Shown here: positions 34,731-45,528 of the stretch, one piece after another
How positions within the stretch are numbered: the stretch's first letter is position 1
Layout: each line of letters starts with the position of its first letter
NCBI GenBank assembly: GCA_023055425.1
Contig: JALGPY010000006.1
Location: 73,378,127 to 73,442,126, forward strand
DNA from: Linanthus parryae
Lineage: Eukaryota; Streptophyta; Magnoliopsida; Ericales; Polemoniaceae
Reading direction: 5' to 3'
DNA: 64,000 nt
Notes under the pieces: generated by a model
What the model saw: only the letters and a program-made list of their open reading frames with translations
Told to the model about the DNA's origin: nothing
The model's database searches: none
Translations under genes and position numbers: made by a program

Positions 34731-37700
34731 CTAGAGCCAATCTGGCGCATCTCGTATGCCCATACTCCTAGTGTGCCGTTCATGCTTCCACTGCGTGAGA
34801 GGCTTTGTAAGCGGGTCTGACAGATTATCATCTGTAGGAATCTTGCATATCCGAACGTCTCCTCTATCGACAATATCTCGATCAGATGAAACTTCCTGAG
34901 CACGTGCTTGGACTTCTGGTGCGATCTGGGTTCCTTTGATTGCGCGATCGCCCCAGTGTTGTCACAGAACAACTAACCTGGATCCGCAATGCTAAGGACC
35001 ACACCAAGTTCAGAAAAAAACTTTCTGATCCAAACAGCCTCCTTTGCTGCGCCATTTGCAGCAATGTACTCAGCCTCTGTTGTAGAATCAGCTACCGTAT
35101 CTTGCTTGGAACTCTTCCAGCTCTCTGCTGCTCCATTCAGGAAAAACACATATCCCGATTGTGATCTAAAGTCATCTCTGTCGGTTTGGAAGCTTGCATC
35201 AGTGTAACCCCTTACACGCAACTCTTCCTCACCGCCAAATATCAAGAAAGCATCCTTAGTTCTTCTCAAGTACTTTAGGATGTTCTTGACTGCAATCCAG
35301 TGACTCTCACCCGGATTGGATTGGTATCTGCTTTTCATACTCAAGGCATATGACACATCTGGTCTAGTACATAACATGGCGTACATGATGGATCCTATGG
35401 CCGAGGCATAGGGAATTCTACTCATGCGTTCCTTCTCAATCTCATTGGAAGGACAACCACTCTTCGAAAGAGTGATTCCATGTGACATGGGCAAGAATCC
35501 CTTCTTGGAATCTTGTATGTTGAACCGTTTCAACACCTTGTCAATATATGTACTTTGACTTAGGCCTAGCAACCTTTTAGATCTATCTCTATAGATCTTT
35601 ATACCGAGTATATAGGCTGCTTCCCCTAAGTCCTTCATTGAGAAACACTTTCCTCGCCAATCTTTAACAGATTGCAGCATGGGAACGTCGTTTCCAATGA
35701 GTAGTATGTCATCCACATACAAGACTAGAAAAGCTACAGAGCTCCCACTAACCTTCTTGTAGACACAAGACTCATCTTCATTTCTGATGAAGCCAAACTC
35801 TTTGACCACTTCATCAAAACGTCGATTCCAACTCCTAGAAGCTTGCTTCAATCCATAAATGGATCGTTGCAGCTTACAGACTTTGTTGGCTTGCTTTGGA
35901 TCCTCAAAACCCTCCGGCTGTATCATATACACGTCCTCGAGGAGATTCCTATAAATGAATGCTGTTTTGACATCCATCTGCCAAATGTCATAGTCGTGTT
36001 ATGCTGCAATCGCAAGTAGGATTCGGATGGATTTGGTCATAGCGACTTGTGAAAACGTTTCATCATAGTCAATACCATGAATCTGTCTGAATCATTTAGC
36101 CACCAATCGGCCCTTATAGGTAATCAAAATTACCATCCATGTCGATCTTCTTCTTGAAGACCCACTTGCACCCTATGGGCCGCGCCCCATCGGGTGGTTC
36201 CACCAAAGTCCATACTTTGTTGCTGTACATGGATTCTATCTCGGATCTCATGGCTTCCAGCCACTTCTGAGAGTCTGGGCCATTCATGGCCTCCTCATAG
36301 GTAGTAGGCTCATCATCTATGAGCATCGTGTCACCGGAATCGGTCACGAGAAGTCCATACCTCTCGGGTTCCTGGCGCAATCTACTAGATCTACGAAGCT
36401 CTTGTGTTACCTGAACAGGTTGCTCCACAGCTGCTTGTGGTTCCTGTTCATGTTCCATAATTGGTTCAGTGATTTGTAGTTCTTGAACCTCTTCAAGTTC
36501 TACATTCCTCCCACTTGCTTCTTTAGAGACAAATTCTCTTTCTAGAAACACGCCGGTCCGAGCAACAAACACTTTGTTCTCGGTTGGATTGTAGAAGTAG
36601 TGTCCCTTAGTTTCCTTAGGGTACCCCACAAATTTGCACTTATCCGATTTCGGCCCTAGCTTGTCTGATTGTAAATGTTTTACATAGACATCGCAGCCCC
36701 AAATCCTCATGAACGACAGTGTGGGACGCCTCCCACTCCACATCTCATATGGCGTCTTCATGACTGATTTAGATGGAACACGGTTAATGGTGAAAGCTGC
36801 ACTTAATAGAGCGTAGCCCCAAAATGATAATGGAAGATCGGTTTGACACATCATAGATTGAACCATATCCAATAGGGTTCGACTCCTCCTCTCGGACACG
36901 CCATTCCACTGCGGCGTTCCGGGTGGAGTGAGTTGGGACACAATCCCACACTCTCTAAGATAGTCGTCAAACTCTTGGCTCAAGTATTCTCCTCCACGAT
37001 CCGATCGTAGAGCCTTGATACTTTTGCCAAGTTGCTTCTCTACTTCATTCTTGAATTCTTTGAACACTTCAAATGATTCGGATTTTTCCCTCATAAGGTA
37101 CAAAAATCCATATCTACTGTAATCATCAGTAAATGTAATGAAGTAGACATAACCACCCCTGGCAGGCGTGGCAAATGGCCCACACACATCGGTATGTATG
37201 AGTGCCAATTGCTCACTAGTCCTCTCACCTTTCTTATTGAAAGGGGACTTTGTCATTTTTCCCAATAAACAAGCCTCACATGTCTCATATGATTCAAAAT
37301 CAAATGAGTCTAGTAATCCATCCTTATGGAGTCTAGATACACGTTTCTCATTTATGTGGCCTAAACGACAGTGCCATAAATAAGCAGGATTTAAATCATT
37401 TATTTTAATCCGCTTGGTATTAATGTTGTAGACAGGATTGCTTAGATCAAGGACATAAAGTCCATTAAATAATTGCGCACTAAAATAGTGAATATTATTT
37501 AAAAGGAACAACAATTGTTCTTTATTGAAATAATAAAACCATATTTTTCCAAACAAGAAATAGAAATAATGTTTCTGCTCATAGCAGGCACAAAATAGCA
37601 ATTATTTAATTCTAAAACTAATCCTGAAGGCAGAGATAGCTCGCACACGCCTATGGCCAACGCAGCAACCTTTGCTCCATTCCCAACGCGCAGATATACC

Positions 37701-38677
37701 TTTCCTTTAGCCAATCTTCTACTTCTCTTTAGATCCTGCATATTTCGAAAAATATGAGATCCACATCCAGTATCTAATACCCATTATGTAGAGACAGTTA
37801 AATTTACATCTACAACAAAAATACCTGATGGTGGTGGAATCACTATTCCAAGCCTCTTGTCCTCCAGATATTTTGGGCAGTTCCTCCTCCAGTGACCAGG
37901 CTGACTGCAGTAGTGACACTCACCTTTTGTCACGGCCTTGGCAATGCCACCAACAGGCTTAAGGGCAGGTTCCTTGGACTTGGAAACTGACTTGCCTTTG
38001 CCCTTGGAGGAAGAGGCAAACCTTTTTCCCTTTCCTTTCTGTACCATCATTATGGCTTTGCCCTTACCCTTGTTGATGCTCTGTTCAGCCGTCCTCAACA
38101 TGTTGAGTAAATCTGGCAGTGGTTTCACGATCTCGTTCATGTTATAGTTCATAATGAACTGTCCATAACTCTTGCGCAACGATTTCAACACGAGATCGGT
38201 TGCCAACTCTTGGCCGACCGGGAACCCCCGTCGGGCGAGATTCTCCAAGTACCCGATCATTCAGAGTACATGGGGTCCCACCGGGTTCCCTTCTGCCAGA
38301 TGACATTTGAGCAGTGCCTTTGAGACCTCATACCTCTCTACCCTCGCCTGCTCTTGGAAGAGCTGCTTTAGATGTTCGATCATATCGACAACATTCATGT
38401 TTTCGTGTTGCTTCTGAAGCTCAGAAGTCATGGTGCAAAGCATTAGGCAGGCCGCATCATTAGCGTCATCAACACGCTTTTGATACGCCTTTAAGGCAGC
38501 ATGTGTTTGGTTCTCTAGACCTTCTGGAACATTCTCCTCTATTGCGTACAATTTCTTCTCTTGCTTGAGAACAATTCTCAAGTTTCTGTACCAATCAAGA
38601 AAGTTGGTTCCAGAGAGCTTGTCCTTCTCAAGGACAGATCGTAGGGAATGTTGTGAACTCGATGAGTTGTTTGCCAT
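34731..38677 (-). pseudogene. CopE copy 2 gag-pol polyprotein
   Basis: Near-identical to copy 1 (about 30 differences noticed over the internal region) and with the same lesions: TGA near 38261, TAA near 37785, the protease/integrase frameshift, the pre-RT frameshift, TGA at 36092-36094 and TAG at about 34973. Private lesions are a TAA at 35999-36001 (Tyr in copy 1) and a 1-base loss near 34880 that breaks the end of RNase H. It keeps LDWYRNL where copy 1 reads LYWYRNL, so some of its codons look more ancestral. Confidence 0.9.
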
Positions 38678-40367
38678 TTGGAATTCTACAAAAGGAAAAT
38701 ACGCAAGTTTTAGTATTTTTGAATTTTTTGACTATATTTAATAATGGCTAGTTTATCAAATATAGTTCCCACTATTTTTCTACGGATTAATAACCCTCAA
38801 GATATTAATGCGGAAAATATCCTTATATTTTCTAGTGGGCCAAGATCCATCTTTCATCTCCTTATGAGCTTGCTTTGGCAAGTCACCCATAATTTGACTA
38901 CTTTAGGTAGGAACAATTCCAATTGCATCCCATATGCAACTCTTGGTTCAATTGGGAAAATAACTCCTTATTTATCCATCCATATGGATAATCCCAATTG
39001 ATTGCCTCTAGGTTTCTTAATCAAATTAATAGCCTAGTTGTGTTCAACCTCTTGTCTAAACAATTGCACATTGTTACGTGCCATCGCATTCCATCATTAT
39101 GAACCAAGTCGCCATGCTTTGGCACGCACGAACTTGATAAATAATGATGATAATGAGTGTTTAAATAACGAGAAGGCATGAACACAATATTTGAATTTTG
39201 AGGGATTTTTTTTAAATTCAATTTTTAATTGTTTTGTTGATCAATATCAACTAATCTATCTATTTGAGTTTGGGCACAACTCCAAATAATAGATCCGGGT
39301 TGTCTAATTATCTTATTATCCTAATTGCATGCATCATCCATACACCAACCACACAATAATTAGACATTAAAATAAACAACCACAAAACATAAATTAAACG
39401 TGATGTGGATATGGCCTTTTCTAGACTAAGATAATTCCAAGCCAATGGAATTATCTATGAACCCTAAAGCAAACACATCTCCATGCGTCTTGATCCTTTG
39501 GTCCATCCTTCATAGTCTTGTGGAATGCTCCAAGCTCCATGCTCCATCTTTTGTGGCTTCTTTGGCTTTGGGCTTCTTTTCTTCAATCTTGACTAACAAT
39601 CTACTTTATCTAGCACTAGCTAATATCTACACTAAATCAAATAAATCTCACAAGTTGAGAAAAAAATGACACGCAGGCCATAAAACCCTAATTAATTATT
39701 ACAATTAATTGATCAGCTCGCAGGCCATAAAACCAAACCACAAAATTAAACATCCACATCAAACCACATCCTAAGGCCATATCCAATCACCATGCGATTT
39801 GCACATAAACAGTTAAAATCCAATTTTAACGCGCTTGGTCAATTTTAATTGATTTTAGGATTTCTAGGGTTTAAACGGTCCATGGGCCCAACAATCAAAT
39901 TGCCCGGGCCCAACAAAGTGAACCACAAGGCCCTAGGGCCGGCCCGGCCCAAAACCCGCAAGCCTAGGCCCGCGGGTTAGGGCCGCCCGACCCCTAGGGC
40001 GGCCAAGCTTGGGCGGCAAGCAAGGGGGGGGCGGTCCCTAGGGGGGCCGAACCTCCTTGAGGGAGTTGTTTCCAAAACAACTCCCTTGCTTGGTGCCCAA
40101 GTTTGGTTGTTTCCTTGTTTTGGGAGAACTCCTTCTTCCCCAAGGATGCCCAAACCCCAGATCTAAGATCCTAAAATTTCTCAAACTCACCAATTCATGC
40201 ATCCAATGCAAAAATTGGATCTTGTCATGATTAATTATTGACAAATTGCATCCCATGCTTGATTTGTCTTGTTTTACGCGATAAACAATCAAATTAAGGT
40301 GTAAAACAACTAAAACGTAAACACATAAACCACGTTTATGCTCTACGACCTGTGGCTCTGATACCAC
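38678..40367 (-). other. CopE copy 2 long untranslated leader with primer site
   Basis: Collinear with 31600-33288 of copy 1. The primer-binding site TGGTATCAGAGCC (minus) is at 40354-40366, adjacent to LTR C. Confidence 0.8.
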
Positions 40368-41794
40368 TGTAGGGTTTTGATTCATGGATTGCACAACGGA
40401 AGCATAAACAAACATAAAACCATGCAAAACCCTCCAAGGATCACAAGTCAAGAGACATAACGATGGTAAGGGTTAGAAATCATAAACACACCTTTGGGTT
40501 CTCCTTGATGACTTCAAACGCGAATTGTGTCACGTTCTCTATAGTTGATCCACGCCTAGAGTTGATCCTAGATCTCCCAAGTCCTTGGTGCTAGCCCGGA
40601 AGAGGAAGAGGAAGAAGGAATCACGCAAAACGAGACCCAAAAGGAGGGTCTCGACCTCCTTTGGCCGACGGGGACGGGGCGGCGGCAAGGGGGCGGTCGG
40701 GCCTCCTTGTTGCTTGCTCTCTCTCCTTTTGTTCTCTCCCACTCTTTGTTATGTTCATTAATGAGCATAAGTTATATGGGAAGGAAGGAAGGAAGGTCCT
40801 TTATATAGTCCAACAACTCCTTATTAACTACCTAAAGGACTTATTCTAGTCCTACTAGAATTCAATTTAGTCCCTTCCTTGCAAATTAGTCCCTACTAAG
40901 TTTGCAAGGGTTTTCAAAGTGATCCTTCTAATTAATTAATCCAATTAATTAATTCCAAATCTAGTTCAACTCTATGTAGCGTGTGACCCCATAGGTTCTA
41001 TCTAGTTGGTAGCAACTATATGCTAATATGGAGCGGTCTCTAGCAAAACATCCATTCTAGCCAACTAATAGAATAGTCATCTTGACAACCTTTGTACAAG
41101 TAATTGTCTCATCCCTTTGTCTCTATATCCGGATTGGAAACGAGACATACTAGTCACACTCGTATATCCAATCCATAGTTTCTCGATCCATGGGAATAGC
41201 CTTATTCATGCAAATAACATCAATATCCCATATTGATTTATTTGAGTCTGGCCAGACATTCTATAAGCACTATCCCTCGAGTGGCCTAGGATATTTGCTC
41301 CCGTTATGTGGGAGGGACAAATCCTATCTACGTCCACTACGATCTCTAAGCTTGCTTCTTATTTTATCCAGTACACGCCTTTATAACGACCCAGTTACGG
41401 TGTAGCGTTTAACGCTACCAAGATCACAATAATCCACAACTAGAATATCTAGTGACTTCAAGTCTAAGGATGACAATACCATTGCACCGCGAGAAGCGCT
41501 TGTGACTCAACATAACGTATATGTAGCCTTCTCGGAGATGGGTCAATCCAGTGCAACATTCCCTAATGCACACCTATGTGTTGGATCGTGATATCTCCAT
41601 ATCAATCCAACCCCATACTAGTCTATAGATGATTGTACCATTAACCATTATATTTGACTAGGGATATTTAAGATAAACAACAATTGTAAATCTAAGGACT
41701 TCATTATATTAAATATCCAATAAATAATAAATGAATTTCTAGCCACAAATAATTCATACTAAACTAGATTGCCTCTAGGGCATCTATTCCAACA
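40368..41794 (-). repeat. CopE LTR C (5' LTR in element orientation)
   Basis: Starts TGTAGGGTTTTGATT and ends ATCTATTCCAACA, then CopD sequence resumes. Private changes include TTATTTTATCC, AACGACCC, GTACCATTAACC and a CA loss in CAACAATT, all near its right end. Confidence 0.93.
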
Positions 41795-42759
41795 TCCAGT
41801 TCCTAATCTAGCAGAGCATGGCGATGAGATATTTCAGGATGATCAAGGTGATGCAGGTGATGTTGATCCACCTCCAGTTTGATGATCACGCAGATGCACA
41901 AGATGAGGTATTACCTCAAGAGCCACCAACTCTAGCTGCTACAGAGTTGAGGAGATTTAGCAGAGATCGGCAACCCTATAAGAGGTATTCTCCGTCTCAG
42001 TATGTGACACTCACGGATGAGGGGGAGCCAGAGAGCTATGATGAAGCCATGAAAGTTGACAAGAAAGAGAAACGACAGAAAGCCATGGAATCTGAGATGC
42101 GGTCCTTACATGAGAACAACACCTATGAGTTGGTGGAGTTGCCTAAGGTTAAGAGAGCACTCAAGAACATATGGGTCTACAGGTTGAAGTCTGAGAACTC
42201 AGAACCAAGGTATAAAGCAAGATTGGTTGTGAAAGGGTTCAGGTAGAGGAAAGGAGTAGACTAGAAGGAGATATTCTCACTAGTGTTGAAGATGTCGTCT
42301 ATCCGGGTTGTTCTGGGTGTAACTGCCAGCAGAGACTGGGAGATTGAGCAGCTTAATGTCAAGACTGAGTTCTTTCATGGTGATTTGGAGGAGGAGATCT
42401 ACATGGAACAACCGGAGGGTTTCAGAGTTTAGGGAAAAGAGAATCTCGTGTGCAAGCCAAAGAGTCGGTATGGCTTGAAGCACGCACCGCGACAATGGTA
42501 CAGGAAGTTTGATTCATTCATGGGGGAGTATGGATATAAGAAGATAAATTCAGATCATTGTGTGTTTGTGAAGAATTTCTCTGACGATGATTCGATCATT
42601 CTTCTTCTTTATGTCGATGACATGTTGATCGTTGGCCGTGATGCCAGCAAGATTGCAATGATTGAAGAAGTTGTTGGGAAAATCCTTTGAGATGAAGGAT
42701 TTGGGGTCCTCGGAGCAAATTCTGGGTATGAGAATTTCGCGAGACCGGAAAGCCAAGAG
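41795..42759 (+). pseudogene. CopD linker and reverse transcriptase
   Basis: Resumes the frame broken at 26207 (VPNLAEHGDEIFQDD) and continues with ELRRFSRDRQP, SYDEAMK, YKARLVVKGFR, then TAG and further stops. RT motifs are LNVKTEFFHGDLEEEIYM, a TAG in the following loop, YGLKHAPRQWYRKFD and the catalytic LLYVDDMLIVG. A frameshift near 42685 (KIL-stop versus SFEMKDLGS) precedes ILGMRISRDRKAK, where the hAT MITE inserted. Confidence 0.88.
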
Positions 42760-43352
42760 TAGGGGTGTAAGCGGTTTGTTTTGATGCGGTTTGTGAGAAA
42801 ACCATAAATTAAACCGAATAAGTCGGTTTACTAATATTTTAAACAAACCAAACCGTTGAAAGGATGAACCGAACCGAACCAAACTGAAAAAAATCGGTTT
42901 GGTTTGGTTCGGTTCGATCGGTTTTTATAAACATTATTGGATGGATGTTATAATACTGCATTTTCAACGAATTTCAAATTTAAGAGAAAGAGATTAAATA
43001 GATGTAAAAAAACTTGCACGAATATCATTTATGAAGGAACGTGAGATAAATGGAAAAGATTAAGATCAATATGATGGTTTTACTTGAATCTATCTACTTG
43101 TGTTTTATGTTTTTAGAAAATTTAATATACTTTACGCAATATATATTTTAATAAAAGTATGTCGGCACATATCAGTTGGTTCGGTTTTGTGCGGTGTGAT
43201 ATTTTAACAAACCAAAAACCGAACCGAATAGACCGGGTTGTGAAAATTTGAACCATTCATAAACCAAACAGTCAAAAAAACCGTCCAAAACCAAGGATTT
43301 CGGTTTGGTTCGGTCGGTTTGAGCGGTTTATTCGGTTTTTCTTACACCCTTA
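42760..43352. mobile_element. hAT-type MITE inside CopD RT
   Basis: 593 bp with inverted termini TAGGGGTGTAAG and TAAGGGTGTAAG (complement of the right end) and a perfect 8-bp target duplication GCCAAGAG (42752-42759 and 43353-43360). Removing the element with one duplicate rejoins the CopD frame as RDRKAKRIWLSQESYIEKV. The ends carry many copies of CGGTTTGGTTCGGTT-like phrases, typical of such plant hAT MITEs; the middle is AT-rich and non-coding. Confidence 0.93.
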
Positions 43353-43360
43353 GCCAAGAG

Positions 43361-44195
43361 GATTTGGTTATCTCAAGAGTCTTACATTGAGAAGGTTCTG
43401 AAGAGGTTCAACATGGACCAGGCGAAGCCAGTCAATACACCTCTTGCTGGTCATTTCAAGTTGATTTCAAAGCAGAGTCCCATGACAGAAGCAGAGAAAG
43501 ATGACATGATTTCGGTTCCATATGCTTCAGCAGTGGGTAGTTTGATGTACGACATGGTGTGTAAACGGACAAATATAGCTCATGCGGTTGGCGTAGTCAG
43601 CCGGTTTCTCTCCAATCCTGGTAGAGAGCATTGGTATGCGGTTAAGTGGATATTAAGGTATCTCAGGGGTACTTTTTAGTTGTGTATTTTCTTTGTAAAT
43701 GGTGATCCTACTCTTATTAGTTTCACGGATGCTGACACGGTTGGGGATATTGATTTGAGGAAGTCTACGTCTGGGTATCTGAACAGTTTTGCGGGGGGAG
43801 CAGTGTCGTGGCAGTCTAGGTTGCAGAAATGCGTTGCATTGTCTACTACTGAGGCTGAGTTTATTGCAGCTACTAAGGGTTTCAAGGATTTTCTTTGGAT
43901 GAAGAAGCTATTACAACATCTCGGGTTGAAGCAAGAGAAGTATACTATGTACTGTGACAGTTAGAGTGCGACCCATCTCAACAAGAACTCAAGTTTTCAC
44001 TCGAGATCCAAGCACATCGATGTGAGGTATCAATGGATTAGAGATGTGTTGGATGGGTGGTCGTTTGAACTTTTCAAGATTCATAAAGAAGACAATGGTG
44101 CTGATATGATGACAAAGTCCGTACCGGTTGCGAAGATTGAAGTTTGTAGAAGCCTCGCGGGTATTGAGTCCTACATATGAGTTGGAGGGGGAGAA
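43361..44195 (+). pseudogene. CopD RT end and RNase H
   Basis: Continues IWLSQESYIEKVLKRFNMDQ, then VPYASAVGSLMYDMVC, LRYLRGT and a TAG at about 43677. The RNase H core is FTDADTVGDIDLRKSTSGY, ALSTTEAEF and, after another TAG near 43963, SKHIDVRYQWIRD and the terminal DMMTKSVP. It ends at TGA near 44178, followed by the polypurine tract GGAGGGGGAGAA and the 3' LTR. Confidence 0.87.
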
Positions 44196-45016
44196 TGTTT
44201 GGTGGGGTCCACTACATATGGTGGGTATGCCACACCCAATACTTTCTTGTGAGTAACAAATAAATAAAAAAAGGTTCCTTTTGGTGGCTGGTGATTCCAT
44301 CTGGTGACCCATGGATTGGTAATGCACATAATATGTGTGTGTGTGTGTGTGTGTTTGGCGTGGCCCAATAAAGTGGTCAACATGTGGGTGATTTTTTGTG
44401 GTGGTTATTTCGTCACAAAATTGGTGAGTTGTGACTCACAGAGTGGGAGGCAGAGTGGTTTACACGGAGAAAGGAAGAAGAACAGAGCTTCAACTCTGGG
44501 TTTTGAAAGGCACGACCAGCTGCGGTTTCGGCTTGATTCAACGGTGAAACTTGGTCCGTTACGCCTCAAATTTTAGGGAAATGATCCTTGTGACGTGCTC
44601 TTCCAATCTACCGGTTCGGATTATCTTCTCTCCCTCTCTTTGTGTTATCCCCAATTGTTAGTAGAGTAGGTTTTCTACTTTGCTTGTTCACCTAATTGGT
44701 GTTGGTGGGGGTTGTTGATCCCAAGATAGTTGATTTCTTGGATGTTGTTTGAACTCTAGTAGTACTATGGTGTTGATCCTACTATTGTTGATTATAGTGG
44801 ATGATTTAAGTCGAGAGTGGCTCCGTGGTTTTTCTCGTTTTTCGGTTTTTCCACGTTAAAATTGGTCTTGTCTCGCTTTTACGTTATTTTCTTCAATTGC
44901 ATTGTCCGACTCTCTTTTATTTGAATGTATTTGGGGGGAAAGTTTGAATCTTTGGGCGTTTTTCTTCCGCTACGACTTTGAATATTTGTCGTGTTTTGAA
45001 CCTGAATTCCCCAAGA
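44196..45016 (+). repeat. CopD 3' LTR
   Basis: Begins TGTTTGGTGGGGTCC; ends CTGAATTCCCCAAGA (terminal CA changed to GA). Contains a (GT)n run at about 44335-44354 that is shorter in the 5' LTR. Confidence 0.9.
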
Positions 45017-45170
45017 GATAAGTTGTTGTTGTTCACCGTATCCATTTGAAGATGGCCCATAAGCTCCACCTCCCTAATCCTGATACTGTGGTGCGCCGTA
45101 ACCTTAACCTTGGTTTCCATAATAGGCCCCGTTCTGTTGACCGTTCGAGTTTGTTCTCCACTACAGAGGG
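45017..45170 (-). pseudogene. G/Y/Q-rich C-terminal exon fragment
   Basis: On the minus strand, after an acceptor-like CCCTCTGTAG, one frame reads NGQQNGAYYGNQG, stop, GYGAPQYQD, stop, GGGAYGPSSNGYGEQQQ. The composition is far from random and resembles the C-terminus of a plant glycine/tyrosine-rich RNA-binding protein. Two in-frame stops show decay. CopD inserted at its end: rejoining 23122 to 45022 would add a few residues and a TGA. It may come from the same gene family as the fragment at 12494, but that is a guess. Confidence 0.4.
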
Positions 45171-45207
45171 CATGGTAAATTCAAGTGAGAAAATTACTTG
45201 AAAACAT

Positions 45208-45488
45208 CAGAAGTTAATTCACTAATGACTAGATGAATTATGTGGATTGAGAGGTTTATAAAGGAGCTAACAGTGACCGTCATGACTCTGTTAAACTTGG
45301 GAGCATAGTGAAGTAACTATACTAACACTGCCTGCCATACGAAAAAATGGCAGTATTGAACTCACTAATGAATAGGTTCCTTTTGTAGATTAGAGGGCTA
45401 TAAAAGAACCACACTAACAGTGGCCATCATGATCCTTTTAAATGGGAACAGACTATCATACCATCGAAAGAGGGTTATGATGAAAACA
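45208..45488. repeat. two adjacent copies of a short repeat also found at 661-756
   Basis: TTAATTCACTAATGACTAG...TATAAAGGAGCTAACAGTGACCGTCATGA at 45208-45300 and TTGAACTCACTAATGAATAG...TATAAAAGAACCACACTAACAGTGGCCATCATGATCC at 45351-45440 are variants. The second continues with CTTTTAAATGGGAACAGA as at the esterase 3' flank. Origin unknown. Confidence 0.55.
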
Positions 45489-45528
45489 CAGTTGATAAGA
45501 GATGTAGAAAAACAGAGTCTGTTATTGA

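Larger units (their letters stand above)
26208..41794 (-). mobile_element. CopE: tandem Angela/BARE-like copia array (LTR-int-LTR-int-LTR)
   Basis: Three direct LTRs (26208-27637, 33289-34716, 40368-41794) alternate with two internal regions on the minus strand; the period is about 7.08 kb. Only the outer ends contact CopD sequence: GAGTCCAA before 26208 and TCCAGTTCC after 41794 rejoin to a continuous CopD frame (FVDMSP-VPNLAEHGDE). The flanking TCCAA/TCCAG is a 5-bp target duplication with one mismatch. Long leader, 1.4-kb LTRs and motifs such as LTPPGTPQWNGVSERR fit the Angela/BARE group. Both internal copies share the same nonsense and frameshift lesions. Confidence 0.93.
23123..45016 (+). 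mobile_element. CopD: Tork/Tnt1-like copia, split by two insertions
   Basis: LTRs at 23123-23936 and 44196-45016 enclose gag, protease, integrase, RT and RNase H in copia order. The reading is interrupted at 26208-41794 (CopE array) and at 42760-43352 (hAT MITE). Candidate 5-bp target duplications are GATAG (23118-23122) and GATAA (45017-45021). The Tork-type assignment rests on Gag (LTSENYLIWKPMMEDLL) and protease (WVIDSGASIHVTS) motifs. Several stops and frameshifts make it defective. Confidence 0.9.

Noticed and set aside
26208..41794. Two independent insertions of the same element side by side
   Set aside because: They share the middle LTR, have no internal target duplication, share lesions, and the middle LTR is mosaic.
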